From: Candidatus Avelusimicrobium alvi | GTDB lineage: Bacteria; Elusimicrobiota; Elusimicrobia; Elusimicrobiales; Elusimicrobiaceae | Assembly (NCBI GenBank): GCA_002329395.1 | Contig: DCTQ01000064.1 | Coordinates: forward strand, 4,234-13,261 | Reading direction: 5' to 3' | Length of the DNA stretch: 9,028 nt | Shown: in pieces, positions 1 to 6,630 of the stretch | Position numbering within the stretch: the first letter of the stretch is position 1 | How the letters are laid out: each line of letters starts with the position of its first letter | Position numbers and translations under genes: made by a program | The notes under the pieces: model-generated | The model's database searches: none | Told to the model about the DNA's origin: nothing | The model's input: the letters and a program-made list of their open reading frames with translations, nothing else

Positions 1-413
1 TGTTCCAGCTCAGCCATATTTTTGCCAAAAAACTGCCCGCCCATATGCCGCCGCAGTTAATCGCCGCCGCGCGCGCCTTATTCGCCATTCCGGCGCTGGC
101 CGTTCTGGTGGCGTATCTGGCGGCGTTTCAGGGGCCGCTTCAGTTTGAAAGCAACGCCACGCTGTGGAGCATGCTGTTTTTATGCGCCGTGGTGAACTAT
201 TTTTTGGGAAATACCTATTGGTATCAAGCCATCCGCCATATGGACCTGAGCAAAGCGACGGCCATCATCCTGTCTTACCCGGTGATGACGTTTGCGCTCT
301 CGGTGTTGCTGGGGCAGGATAAAATTACCGTATACAAAGTGCTGGGGATGATTCTCGCCATCGGCGGGGCTTATATCGTAACCGGTATGGTCAAACAAGG
401 AGACACGAAATGA
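1..413 (+). CDS. DMT/EamA-family transporter, C-terminal part (5' end outside window)
   Basis: The reading frame is open from base 3, so this is the last 136 residues of a longer gene; the ATG at 45 is internal. The visible part has four hydrophobic segments: one at AARALFAIPALAVLVAYLAAF, one at LWSMLFLCAVVNYFLGNTYW, one at TAIILSYPVMTFALSVLLG, and one at VLGMILAIGGAYIVTGMV. The pattern of small residues, the YQAI..MDLSKA stretch before the third helix and the closing G-A-Y-I-V helix with a short basic tail are typical of the second EamA repeat in drug/metabolite transporters of the inner membrane. The substrate cannot be read from this fragment. The stop codon overlaps the next start (ATGA), so it is translationally coupled to the HAD gene. 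The family call is fairly safe; the specific transporter type is not. Confidence 0.8.
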   Translation, partial: FQLSHIFAKKLPAHMPPQLIAAARALFAIPALAVLVAYLAAFQGPLQFESNATLWSMLFLCAVVNYFLGNTYWYQAIRHMDLSKATAIILSYPVMTFALSVLLGQDKITVYKVLGMILAIGGAYIVTGMVKQGDTK

Positions 414-1261
414 AAAAACTCGTTTTATTTGATTTGGACGGAACGCTCGTCAACGCCGGGGGCGCGGGCAGAACCGCATTAAGAAAAGCGATGGAAGAAC
501 TCTACGGCGTAAAGCCCGAATTTGAACACGGGCTGATTTCCGGCCGCACGGATTTGGACAATTTTTCCCTCGTATACTCCCTGATTAAAAAAGGCAAAAA
601 GCCCACGGCCGCCGAAATGAAAAAAATGAAGGCCAAATACCTGGAACTCCTGCCCGCCGAAGTGCACGTCGCCGTGCGCTGCAAAAAGTACGACCTTACC
701 CCGGGCGTGGAAAAATTCTTAAAAACGCTGGCCAAAGACAAAGACATTATCCTCGGCCTCGGCACAGGCAACCTGGAAGAAGGCGCCAAAATCAAACTGG
801 CGCCCAGCAAACTGGGGGAATACTTTACCGTCGGCGGATACGGCGAAGACGGCCACACCCGCGAAGAAATGCTGCAGGCGGCCGTCAAACGCGCGGAGAA
901 AAAATTTAAAACCAAAATCGCGCCCGAAAACGTGTTCGTCATCGGCGACACCCACCGCGACATCTGCGCCGCCAAAAACTGCGGTTTTCACAGCGCGGTG
1001 CTGACCACCGGCTTTGGCGAAGCGCAAAAAATCCAGCGCGCCGCCGCCGAGCTGGAAACCAAAGATTTTAACGATCTTGTCACTTTCTGCGTCTGGCTCG
1101 GCATCAAAACCGACCCCAAAGGCGTCAAACGCGGCAGCTATATTATGCCCGCAAGCGCGATTGAACACGTGTTTTTCAGCCGCACCGGCATTGACGAGGA
1201 CCGCCTGAAAATGCTGCGCATTAAAAAATACTCGGACCTTGAGTCCGGCACCATTATGTGA
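410..1261 (+). CDS. HAD-superfamily phosphatase (phosphoglycolate phosphatase-like) with C-terminal extension
   Basis: This 283-residue protein has a complete HAD catalytic core. Motif I is FDLDGT, with nucleophile D8 and acid/base D10. Motif II is in GLGTGN (T119). The motif III lysine is probably K129 in AKIKL. Motif IV is VIGDTHRD (D180, D184), which binds Mg2+. The cap lies between residues 15 and about 95. The GTGN...A.IKL...YF.VG.YGEDG...R arrangement matches the phosphoglycolate phosphatase/beta-phosphoglucomutase-like branch, so it should hydrolyse a small phosphate ester in the cytoplasm; the substrate is unknown. The usual fold ends near residue 228. The remaining 55 residues, with a charged end (IDEDRLKMLRIKKYSDLESG), are extra and not recognised. 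The start is supported by AAGGAG at 397-402. It overlaps the transporter stop by 4 bases, and the cyclodeaminase follows 8 bases after its stop. Confidence 0.88.
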   Translation: MKKLVLFDLDGTLVNAGGAGRTALRKAMEELYGVKPEFEHGLISGRTDLDNFSLVYSLIKKGKKPTAAEMKKMKAKYLELLPAEVHVAVRCKKYDLTPGVEKFLKTLAKDKDIILGLGTGNLEEGAKIKLAPSKLGEYFTVGGYGEDGHTREEMLQAAVKRAEKKFKTKIAPENVFVIGDTHRDICAAKNCGFHSAVLTTGFGEAQKIQRAAAELETKDFNDLVTFCVWLGIKTDPKGVKRGSYIMPASAIEHVFFSRTGIDEDRLKMLRIKKYSDLESGTIM

Positions 1262-1263
1262 GG
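1260..1263 (+). promoter_or_regulatory. Ribosome binding site GAGG deciding the cyclodeaminase start
   Basis: GAGG lies 6 bases before the ATG at 1270 and overlaps the HAD stop codon. A GTG at 1258 is in frame and would give a 4-base overlap with the HAD gene, but nothing before it resembles a ribosome binding site. The conserved family sequence also begins just after the ATG. Confidence 0.55.
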
Positions 1264-1269
1264 CCGCCG

Positions 1270-1839
1270 ATGGAATGGTACACCGCCGCGGAACGTTTTA
1301 CGGAAGCGCTGGCTTCGTCCGACCCGACGCCCGGAGGGGGCGCCGCCGCCGCTATGACGGGGGCGATGGGGTGCGCGCTGGCCATGATGGCCGTGGGCAC
1401 CACGCTTAAACGCAAAGCCACGCCCGAAGAACTGCGCCCGCGCCTGACGCAAAGCTTAAAACGCCTCACCGCGTTTAAAAGCGAGCTTAAATCTTATATC
1501 CAGCAGGACGGCGAAGCCTACGCCGCGTATCTGACGGCCAAAAAACTGCCCAAAGACGCCCCGGCCCGTGAACAAGCCGTGCAGGACGCGCTCCTCTTTG
1601 CGGCGCGCGTACCGGCGGACGCGGCCTCGGCCGCCATGCACTGCCTGCGCGAAATTGACAGCATTAAAAACGACGTGGCCGACATTATTCTTTCGGACGT
1701 ATACTGCGCGCGCCACCTTCTTCAGGCGTGCATTAAATGCTCGGTGGAAAGCATCCGGGCCAACCTGTCTTTTATCAAACACGAAGACCGGGTAAACGAA
1801 CTTAACAAGCAGATTGCCACGCTGTTAAAGGCCTGCTGA
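1270..1839 (+). CDS. Cyclodeaminase/cyclohydrolase family protein (FTCD C-terminal domain type)
   Basis: This 189-residue protein matches the stand-alone cyclodeaminase domain of formimidoyltetrahydrofolate cyclodeaminase. The signature is at residues 17-34, SDPTPGGGAAAAMTGAMG, which corresponds to the S-x-PTPGGG-xxAA-x-xGA-x-G loop of the folate site. A DGEAYAAYL segment at 80-88 and an NDV....SD...A..L..A.......I.ANL block at 134-166 are also characteristic. Length is normal for the single-domain form (about 180-210). Known relatives convert 5-formimidoyl-THF to 5,10-methenyl-THF plus ammonia, or act as methenyl-THF cyclohydrolase, in the cytosol. No formiminotransferase domain is attached and no histidine-degradation gene is in view, so the reaction here is inferred. 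It sits between the HAD phosphatase and the helical-repeat gene in a tight co-directional block. The ATG at 1270 is preferred over the GTG at 1258 because of the GAGG before it. Confidence 0.87.
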   Translation: MEWYTAAERFTEALASSDPTPGGGAAAAMTGAMGCALAMMAVGTTLKRKATPEELRPRLTQSLKRLTAFKSELKSYIQQDGEAYAAYLTAKKLPKDAPAREQAVQDALLFAARVPADAASAAMHCLREIDSIKNDVADIILSDVYCARHLLQACIKCSVESIRANLSFIKHEDRVNELNKQIATLLKAC

Positions 1840-1849
1840 GAAGGGTATT

Positions 1850-3409
1850 ATGAGCGACAAAGCAAATAAACGAAGCGGCATGCTGGGCACGATATACAAT
1901 ATGCTGCCCGGAATTGACGACGATTACGCCGCCAAACTCGTCTACACGCTGGAAAACAAAAAAACCCTGCCGCAGCTGCAGCAGGACATTGCCGACATCG
2001 CCGCGCAGTTAAGCTCCGACTCGCCGATGACGGACACCACCGCCGCCAAAATTTTACTGGACGAAATCACCGTCCCGGCCGCCCTGCGCCAGCTGCGCAT
2101 TTACAACAACGCCACCTCCATCACCGAGCTCTGCGCCGCGCTGGAAATCCCGGCCAAAGACACCGGAAAACTGCTGGAAGTGTATTCTTCTTTCTCTTCG
2201 CGCAAATACTTTGACGAAGAATTCGCCGCCGCTTTAAAAGACGTGCAGGACAGCGATATGAAAGACGCCGACAAAGCCCTCCACGCCGTGAACATTCTGC
2301 TAAAAAACGCCGATGAACTGCTGGCCGCTTCGCTCAAAACCGCCAGGCAAAATAAAAAGGATATTTTTAAAACGGCCGACAAATACCATTTAAGCGTTAA
2401 AACCACCGCCGAGCTGGAGCTTCTTTATACCCAGCCCGCCAGCATCGCTTTTCAGCCGGAGTTTGAACGTTTGTTTAAACTGCTTTTGGAACAAAACCCG
2501 GACAAGCAGCTCTGCGCCTCGCTCGCCGCGCGCGCCATGCTGTGCCAGATTACGCCCAAAGACGCGCAGGACGTGGCCCTTTTGTCCAAACTCTTAAACG
2601 GGCAGATTCTGGAAGACGATTTAATGATTATCGCCTGCCGCTATTTAAAAGCCAAAACGCCGGCGGACATCGCGGCCACGTTTGAGGCCGTGCTTAAAAA
2701 ACTGCCGCACGTATCCAGCCCGGAAGAAAACCTGGGCCTGGCCGTGCGCGTACTGCTGGACGGAACCGCCGACAGTTTTGAAAACGCCAGCCAAAAAGCC
2801 TCCATCCGCCGCGAGCGCGAAGTACTGCGCCGGAACCTTTCCAAAAAAGATCTCTACAGCGGCTATGAATACGACCTGGCCGACCGCTTCGGCGGCAAAA
2901 AAACTTTTGTGCAGCTGGAGCGCGAAATGCAGGAGCTCCTGCACGCGCTTCCGTACTGCAGCGACGAAAAAGACAATAAAGAACTCGCCTGCAAGGTGCT
3001 TCTGGGCTCTTTAAGCCAGGAAGAAGCCGCCAAACAGGCCCAATACCTGCGCGACTTAAAGGCGCAGACGCTTACGCAGGGCCTCGCGCCGGAGCTGATG
3101 AAAAGCTACCTCGGCACCAAATCCGCCGAAGAGCTGATGAAGTTTTTTGAAGAATCCCTGGCGCCGTACACTTTCTGGAAATCCGACCGCGAAAAACACG
3201 TCTTCGCCCTGCGCACGCTGGTGGGGGAACTAAACGGCACGTACAACCGCCGTATTTCGCAGTTTGTGCTGGAAATGCTGGAAAACGGTTCTTCGCTGGA
3301 GCTGATGACGGATATGCTCACCAATATCCAGAAGAAAAAAACCAGCAAAGAAGAGCTGGAAAATTTGCTTAACCGCTACAAACAGGCGCGCGCCTCTTCA
3401 AAAGCGTAA
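1850..3409 (+). CDS. Hypothetical all-helical protein with six degenerate repeats of about 78 residues
   Basis: I do not recognise this 519-residue protein. It has no signal peptide or membrane segment, is rich in Ala, Leu, Lys and Glu, and should be a soluble helical-solenoid cytoplasmic protein. A core pattern A-x-x-h-L-L recurs with its Ala at residues 65, 146, 226, 298, 380 and 453 (AAKILLDE, AVNILLKN, AARAMLCQ, AVRVLLDG, ACKVLLGS, ALRTLVGE), spaced 81, 80, 72, 82 and 73. Each is preceded by an amphipathic helix, often introduced by K-T/S and ending near L..LP (for example KTPADIAATFEAVLKKLP at 269-286, and KKTFVQLEREMQELLHALP at 350-368). A partial unit ends the protein (482-510). The start has AAGGG four bases upstream and lies 10 bases after the cyclodeaminase stop, so it is the last gene of the operon. 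A scaffold or protein-binding role is only an inference from the repeat architecture. Confidence 0.85.
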   Translation: MSDKANKRSGMLGTIYNMLPGIDDDYAAKLVYTLENKKTLPQLQQDIADIAAQLSSDSPMTDTTAAKILLDEITVPAALRQLRIYNNATSITELCAALEIPAKDTGKLLEVYSSFSSRKYFDEEFAAALKDVQDSDMKDADKALHAVNILLKNADELLAASLKTARQNKKDIFKTADKYHLSVKTTAELELLYTQPASIAFQPEFERLFKLLLEQNPDKQLCASLAARAMLCQITPKDAQDVALLSKLLNGQILEDDLMIIACRYLKAKTPADIAATFEAVLKKLPHVSSPEENLGLAVRVLLDGTADSFENASQKASIRREREVLRRNLSKKDLYSGYEYDLADRFGGKKTFVQLEREMQELLHALPYCSDEKDNKELACKVLLGSLSQEEAAKQAQYLRDLKAQTLTQGLAPELMKSYLGTKSAEELMKFFEESLAPYTFWKSDREKHVFALRTLVGELNGTYNRRISQFVLEMLENGSSLELMTDMLTNIQKKKTSKEELENLLNRYKQARASSKA

Positions 3410-3449
3410 GCGCGCCACGGGAAAAAACGCTGTTAAATCGCGCGATAAT

Positions 3450-3480
3450 TTGCTATGCTTTTATCGTGCCGTGTTATATT
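3450..3480 (+). promoter_or_regulatory. Candidate promoter for the GYF-domain gene
   Basis: In the 94-base gap after the operon, TTGCTA (3450-3455) and TATATT (3475-3480) sit 19 bases apart, slightly long for a sigma-70 promoter. TATGCT at 3454-3459 is an alternative -10. No convincing terminator lies between 3410 and 3450, so read-through from the operon is also possible. The ribosome binding site AAGGGTG (3490-3496) precedes the ATG by 7 bases. Confidence 0.35.
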
Positions 3481-3503
3481 TATTTTTTCAAGGGTGAAAA
3501 AAC

Positions 3504-6182
3504 ATGAGATATTGGGTCTACATCAACGACAAAGTAGAGGGTCCTTACGAAGAGGACAAACTGGTAACGCTGCAAGGCTTTACCCCGGACACGCTGATCT
3601 GCTCCGAAGAAATCGCCGCGGGAGGCACCCAGGAATGGGTGAAGGCTTCCAGCATTTTTGAATTTGACCAGGTTGAAAAAACCATCAACCAGCCGCTTCC
3701 GGCCTCCGAAGTCTTCAAAACGCAGACCGCGCACAACGAGCCCCTGCCCGCGCAAGCCGCCGGGGCGGATAACGTAACCGGACTGCTTTTGGAAAAAATT
3801 GATTTGCTGACCCGCGAAATTTCCGGCCTGCAGGCCAAGCTTGACGATATGCAAACCAAGCTGGATACGGCCATCGCTTCGGCGCAAAACGCCCGCACCG
3901 CCACCCAGCCCCTGCCCGCGTACGAGCCGCCTCAGGACGACGCGCGCAACACCATCACCCTTACGCGCCAAGATATAGACCCCGTCAACGAAGAAGCCCT
4001 TATCACCAACACGGAAAGCCTGGTTTCCCAGGCGGAGGACATCGTCGCCGCCGCCAACCAGGAAAAACCCTTGGATATGCTCGGCCCCGTGGACTTGGGC
4101 GATAAAAAAGACGGCGCAGACTCCGCACAGACCGAAGTTTCCCTCGGCTCCAAAGCCGAAGAAGAAGTGGTGCTCCGCTCCGCGTTAGATTCCTTATATA
4201 ACGCCAAGGTCCAGACCCAGGAAGAAAAAGAAAGCACTTTTCAGGACCTGCTGACTCCCAAACAGGCCCAGGAACTCGCCGCGCAGGCCGCCGCCTTAAA
4301 AGCCGCCGAGCCCGCCAAACCGACGCTGGACGACGCCCTTAAATCCGCCGAAGCGGAAAACCCGGCCGAAGTCAGCACGCCGTCCGTGGACGAAGCCGCC
4401 AAAGACGCACTGCTTAGCGAACTGACCGCCGAACCCAAAGAAGACGTGCTGGACCAGGTCATTAAAGAAAAAGAAGAAGAAAAGAAAGCCGACACCTTTC
4501 ACATCGCCGCGGCAGCAGCAGCCGGAGCCGCCGCCGGCGCGGCCGCCGTGGCCGGCCTCAACGCTTTATCCGGCCAAGAAGCAAAGAAAGAAGACGCCCC
4601 CGGCTTTGAAACCGTGGCCGAAGCAGCCGCCGAACCGCTGCCCGAAAAGCAAACGCTGGATTTTACCGGCGCACAGCAGGAACCCGCGCTTTCCATCGCG
4701 CCGGACCGGGCCCAGCCCGAACAGGTGGAAGAAGTAAAACCCGCCGCCGAAATGCCGGCGGACCAGCCCGTCCAGCCCGAACCGCAGGCGGCCCCCGCGG
4801 CCGGCCCGCAGCTGGCCGACTTGCCTTCTATTGACGACCAGGCCGCCAAACCGCAAACGCTTGAGCAGGCGGAAGAAAAAGACGAAACCCTGCAGGAACT
4901 CGTCCCCGGCGCCAAGGCCGAAAAACCCGAAGGCGTCATCATTACCGACGCCGACTTGAACGAAGCGTTCGCCGAGCGGGATACGCAGGAAAGCCAGAGC
5001 GTGGAACAGCTCTTTGGCGTAGCGCCCGAGCAAAAAGCCGCCGAACCGGCCGCCGCCGATACGCCCGAACCCGCCCTGCCGCAGTTTAGCGACCAGACGG
5101 CCGACAAGCCGCTGCCCGTAGGCAACCCCAACGATTTAACCGAAATTGAACTCAAAGAAGGCTCCACCTATTTGATTTCCGATTTCGTGCCGCCCGCCCA
5201 GACGGACGGAAACGCCCTGCCCAAAGAACTCAGCGGGCTCCAGTCCGCCTCCGCCAACCCGGACGACGCGCTGAACCAGCCGCTGGACGAAGCAAGCCAG
5301 ACCTCCGACGTACAGGAAATGGTGGCTTCCACCAAGCAGACGGAAAAACCGGTTGAACCGGCTACGGACGCGCCGAAAGACGTTACGGTGTCCCAGGTTA
5401 TTTTGGAAAACACCATCAAAACCAAACGCGGCGCGACGCTGGACATCAAAACCGTGCCGATGGTGCCGGAACCGGCCCAGTCCGACCGCCTGCACCTTGA
5501 CGACTTGGACGACGACATCAACACCCAGCACGACATGAAGAGCGCGGACGTAAAAACCTCCGGCGGCATGACGAAAGCCATTATCGGCACGCTGGTGGCG
5601 GTTGTATTGGCCGCGGTCATCTACGTTATGCTGGCGTTTATGAATTTAATTCCGCCGCAGTTTAACCTGCTTTCTTCCAAACAGGATGCGGCCCAAACCG
5701 CCGAACAAAACGCCCAAATGGAAGAAATGTTAGGCGGACAGACTGCGCAACAGCCCGTTTACAACGAACCGTCTCCCGCCGCCAACCCGATGGACGCGAC
5801 GCTGGCCGAAGTGAAAAACTTCCCGCTGATGAACGGCTATACGCTTCAGGAATTTATTGAAGCCAAACATCCGGCCGCCAAGGACCTGATTACGTGGGAC
5901 ATTTCCACCGCCGTGGATCCGGACAATTACTCCATTCTGGTAAAAGTTCCGCCGGAGAATCCGCAGAGCTTCAAAATTTCGTACCGTTTCAACTATAATA
6001 CGGTAACCAAAGCGCTGGACCCGACTATTTCTGATGCCAAGAATCTGTTGGACTCCGTTTCTCAAGGCGGAATGATGCCTCAACAGCCGTCCGCGGCGGC
6101 GACGCAGACGGGTCAGGAGCAGGGCGTGTTAACCGTCCCGCCCCAGAATATGCCCCAGCAGACCGGAACGGTGAACAGATAA
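3504..6182 (+). CDS. GYF_2-domain membrane protein with long disordered linker and small C-terminal domain
   Basis: This 892-residue protein opens with a GYF_2/DUF4339-like domain (1-55): W4 and Y6, G13-P14-Y15, TPDTL (27-31) and E44-W45 match the family pattern. Residues 91-127 form a heptad-like coiled coil. From about 130 to 690 the chain is low-complexity, acidic and rich in Pro, Ala, Glu and Gln. It is interrupted by a charged KEKEEEKK patch and an unbroken Ala/Gly segment (334-350). One clear transmembrane helix spans 692-716 (IIGTLVAVVLAAVIYVMLAF). A Gln-rich linker leads to a folded-looking domain at about 769-852 with several beta-type segments (YSILVKVP, FKISYRFNY), then a Gln/Pro tail. 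GYF_2 domains are thought to bind proline-containing peptides, often in membrane proteins. By the usual rules the N-terminal part is cytoplasmic and the C-terminal domain is across the membrane. The exact job is unknown. It has a terminator of its own and is convergent with the ankyrin gene. Confidence 0.85.
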   Translation: MRYWVYINDKVEGPYEEDKLVTLQGFTPDTLICSEEIAAGGTQEWVKASSIFEFDQVEKTINQPLPASEVFKTQTAHNEPLPAQAAGADNVTGLLLEKIDLLTREISGLQAKLDDMQTKLDTAIASAQNARTATQPLPAYEPPQDDARNTITLTRQDIDPVNEEALITNTESLVSQAEDIVAAANQEKPLDMLGPVDLGDKKDGADSAQTEVSLGSKAEEEVVLRSALDSLYNAKVQTQEEKESTFQDLLTPKQAQELAAQAAALKAAEPAKPTLDDALKSAEAENPAEVSTPSVDEAAKDALLSELTAEPKEDVLDQVIKEKEEEKKADTFHIAAAAAAGAAAGAAAVAGLNALSGQEAKKEDAPGFETVAEAAAEPLPEKQTLDFTGAQQEPALSIAPDRAQPEQVEEVKPAAEMPADQPVQPEPQAAPAAGPQLADLPSIDDQAAKPQTLEQAEEKDETLQELVPGAKAEKPEGVIITDADLNEAFAERDTQESQSVEQLFGVAPEQKAAEPAAADTPEPALPQFSDQTADKPLPVGNPNDLTEIELKEGSTYLISDFVPPAQTDGNALPKELSGLQSASANPDDALNQPLDEASQTSDVQEMVASTKQTEKPVEPATDAPKDVTVSQVILENTIKTKRGATLDIKTVPMVPEPAQSDRLHLDDLDDDINTQHDMKSADVKTSGGMTKAIIGTLVAVVLAAVIYVMLAFMNLIPPQFNLLSSKQDAAQTAEQNAQMEEMLGGQTAQQPVYNEPSPAANPMDATLAEVKNFPLMNGYTLQEFIEAKHPAAKDLITWDISTAVDPDNYSILVKVPPENPQSFKISYRFNYNTVTKALDPTISDAKNLLDSVSQGGMMPQQPSAAATQTGQEQGVLTVPPQNMPQQTGTVNR

Positions 6183-6196
6183 TCAGTTCTTTCCTC

Positions 6197-6226
6197 AAAA
6201 AGCCCCGCTACGGCGGGGCTTTTTTA
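6197..6226 (+). terminator. Intrinsic terminator of the GYF-domain gene
   Basis: AGCCCCGC (6201-6208) pairs perfectly with GCGGGGCT (6213-6220) around a TACG loop. Flanking A4 and T6 runs extend the stem and supply the U-tract. It begins 15 bases after the stop codon. The A-run also allows function on the opposite strand. Confidence 0.92.
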
Positions 6227-6339
6227 TAGCGTACCTTTTACTCCTCTTCGCCTAAAACGCGCACAGCGGGGCAAATAAGCCTAAAAACGCCCCAATAACA
6301 ATGAATATGTGGCCCATCGCGAAGGAGGAGGGGGAAGCC

Positions 6340-6357
6340 CCGCCGGCATTCCGGCGG
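6340..6357. repeat. Short GC hairpin CCGCCGG/CCGGCGG
   Basis: A 7-base perfect inverted repeat (6340-6346 with 6351-6357) surrounds a CATT loop. No T-run follows on either strand, so it does not look like a terminator. It is the left-most member of the hairpin cluster. Confidence 0.5.
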
Positions 6358-6376
6358 CGGCCAAACAAACCTTACA

Positions 6377-6406
6377 TAAAACCCCCCGGGCGTGAGCCCG
6401 GGGTAT
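6377..6406 (-). repeat. CCCCGGGC hairpin, copy 1 (inverted relative to copy 2)
   Basis: CCCCGGGC (6384-6391) pairs with GCCCGGGG (6396-6403) around GTGA. Read on the - strand it is CCCCGGGC-TCAC-GCCCGGGG followed by GGTTTTAT. This closely resembles copy 2 on the + strand at 6557-6583, with the loop differing by one base and the T-rich end shared. The T-rich tail means it could also act as a weak terminator for - strand transcripts. Confidence 0.7.
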
Positions 6407-6477
6407 CTTTTGTTCCAAAATCTCAGCTTCGCTTGATTTTGCCCCCCGCTAAAAGGAAAGGATTTACAAATTTGGCC

Positions 6478-6506
6478 GTCATCCCGGCCATGGAGCCGGG
6501 ATCCAG
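6478..6506 (+). repeat. REP-like palindrome (GTCATCCCGG...CCGGGATCCAG)
   Basis: ATCCCGGC (6481-6488) pairs with GCCGGGAT (6495-6502) around CATGGA, flanked by GTC on the left and CCAG on the right. The GTCATCCCGG...CCGGGATCCA form is a short palindrome I know as dispersed in intergenic DNA of many unrelated bacteria. Whether this genome has many copies cannot be seen here. Confidence 0.65.
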
Positions 6507-6516
6507 TCTGTTTAAT

Positions 6517-6535
6517 AAGAAAACTCCGTTTTCTT
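6517..6535. repeat. Hairpin AAGAAAAC/GTTTTCTT
   Basis: An 8-base perfect inverted repeat (6517-6524 with 6528-6535) surrounds TCC. It lies 15 bases after the REP-like palindrome and may be part of the same composite element. Confidence 0.5.
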
Positions 6536-6556
6536 GCGGCGGGATACACACTCCAT

Positions 6557-6583
6557 CCCTCGGGCTTACGCCCGGGGTTTATT
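6557..6583 (+). repeat. CCCCGGGC-type hairpin, copy 2
   Basis: CCTCGGGC (6558-6565) pairs with GCCCGGGG (6570-6577), one G-T pair included, around TTAC, and is followed by TTTATT. It is the inverted counterpart of the hairpin at 6377-6406. The two enclose the REP-like palindrome and the A/T hairpin. Confidence 0.7.
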
Positions 6584-6598
6584 GTGAGCGGAATTTAT

Positions 6599-6630
6599 AA
6601 AACCCCGGGATGAAAAATCCCGGGGTTTTT
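6599..6630 (-). terminator. Intrinsic terminator of the ankyrin-repeat gene (bidirectional)
   Basis: A 13-base perfect stem (6599-6611 with 6617-6629, core CCCCGGGAT/ATCCCGGGG) closes a GAAAA loop. It has A4 on one side and T5 on the other, so it has a U-tract in both directions. It lies 21 bases beyond the stop of the - strand ankyrin gene. Confidence 0.92.

Noticed and set aside
502..975. 157-codon - strand open frame opposite the HAD gene
   Set aside because: The HAD gene on the + strand has complete catalytic motifs and a good start; the antisense frame has none.
1258..1269. GTG start for the cyclodeaminase, overlapping the HAD stop by 4 bases
   Set aside because: The ATG at 1270 has GAGG at proper spacing and the family's conserved sequence begins after it. 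Not excluded outright.
3455..3661. 68-codon + strand frame overlapping the GYF gene start
   Set aside because: It lies in the promoter region and out of frame with a clear domain-containing gene.
4499..5167. 222-codon - strand open frame opposite the GYF-protein linker
   Set aside because: Its Ser/Ala/Gly-rich translation is the antisense of Pro/Ala/Glu-rich codons with GC at the third position; no start signals or domain.
6238..6549. 103-codon - strand open frame in the same region
   Set aside because: It is the mirror of the same repeats (GSRLHGRDDG), shows no domain, and would overlap the terminator-flanked gap between two genes that already end.
6301..6600. 99-codon + strand open frame in the hairpin region
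   Set aside because: It runs through several palindromes, has no homology I recognise, and contains AVIPAMEPGSS, the usual translation of the ATCCCGGC repeat. A purine-rich stretch occurs after its start codon, not before.
6340..6630. CRISPR-like array
   Set aside because: The hairpins differ from each other, are unevenly spaced and have no regular spacers.
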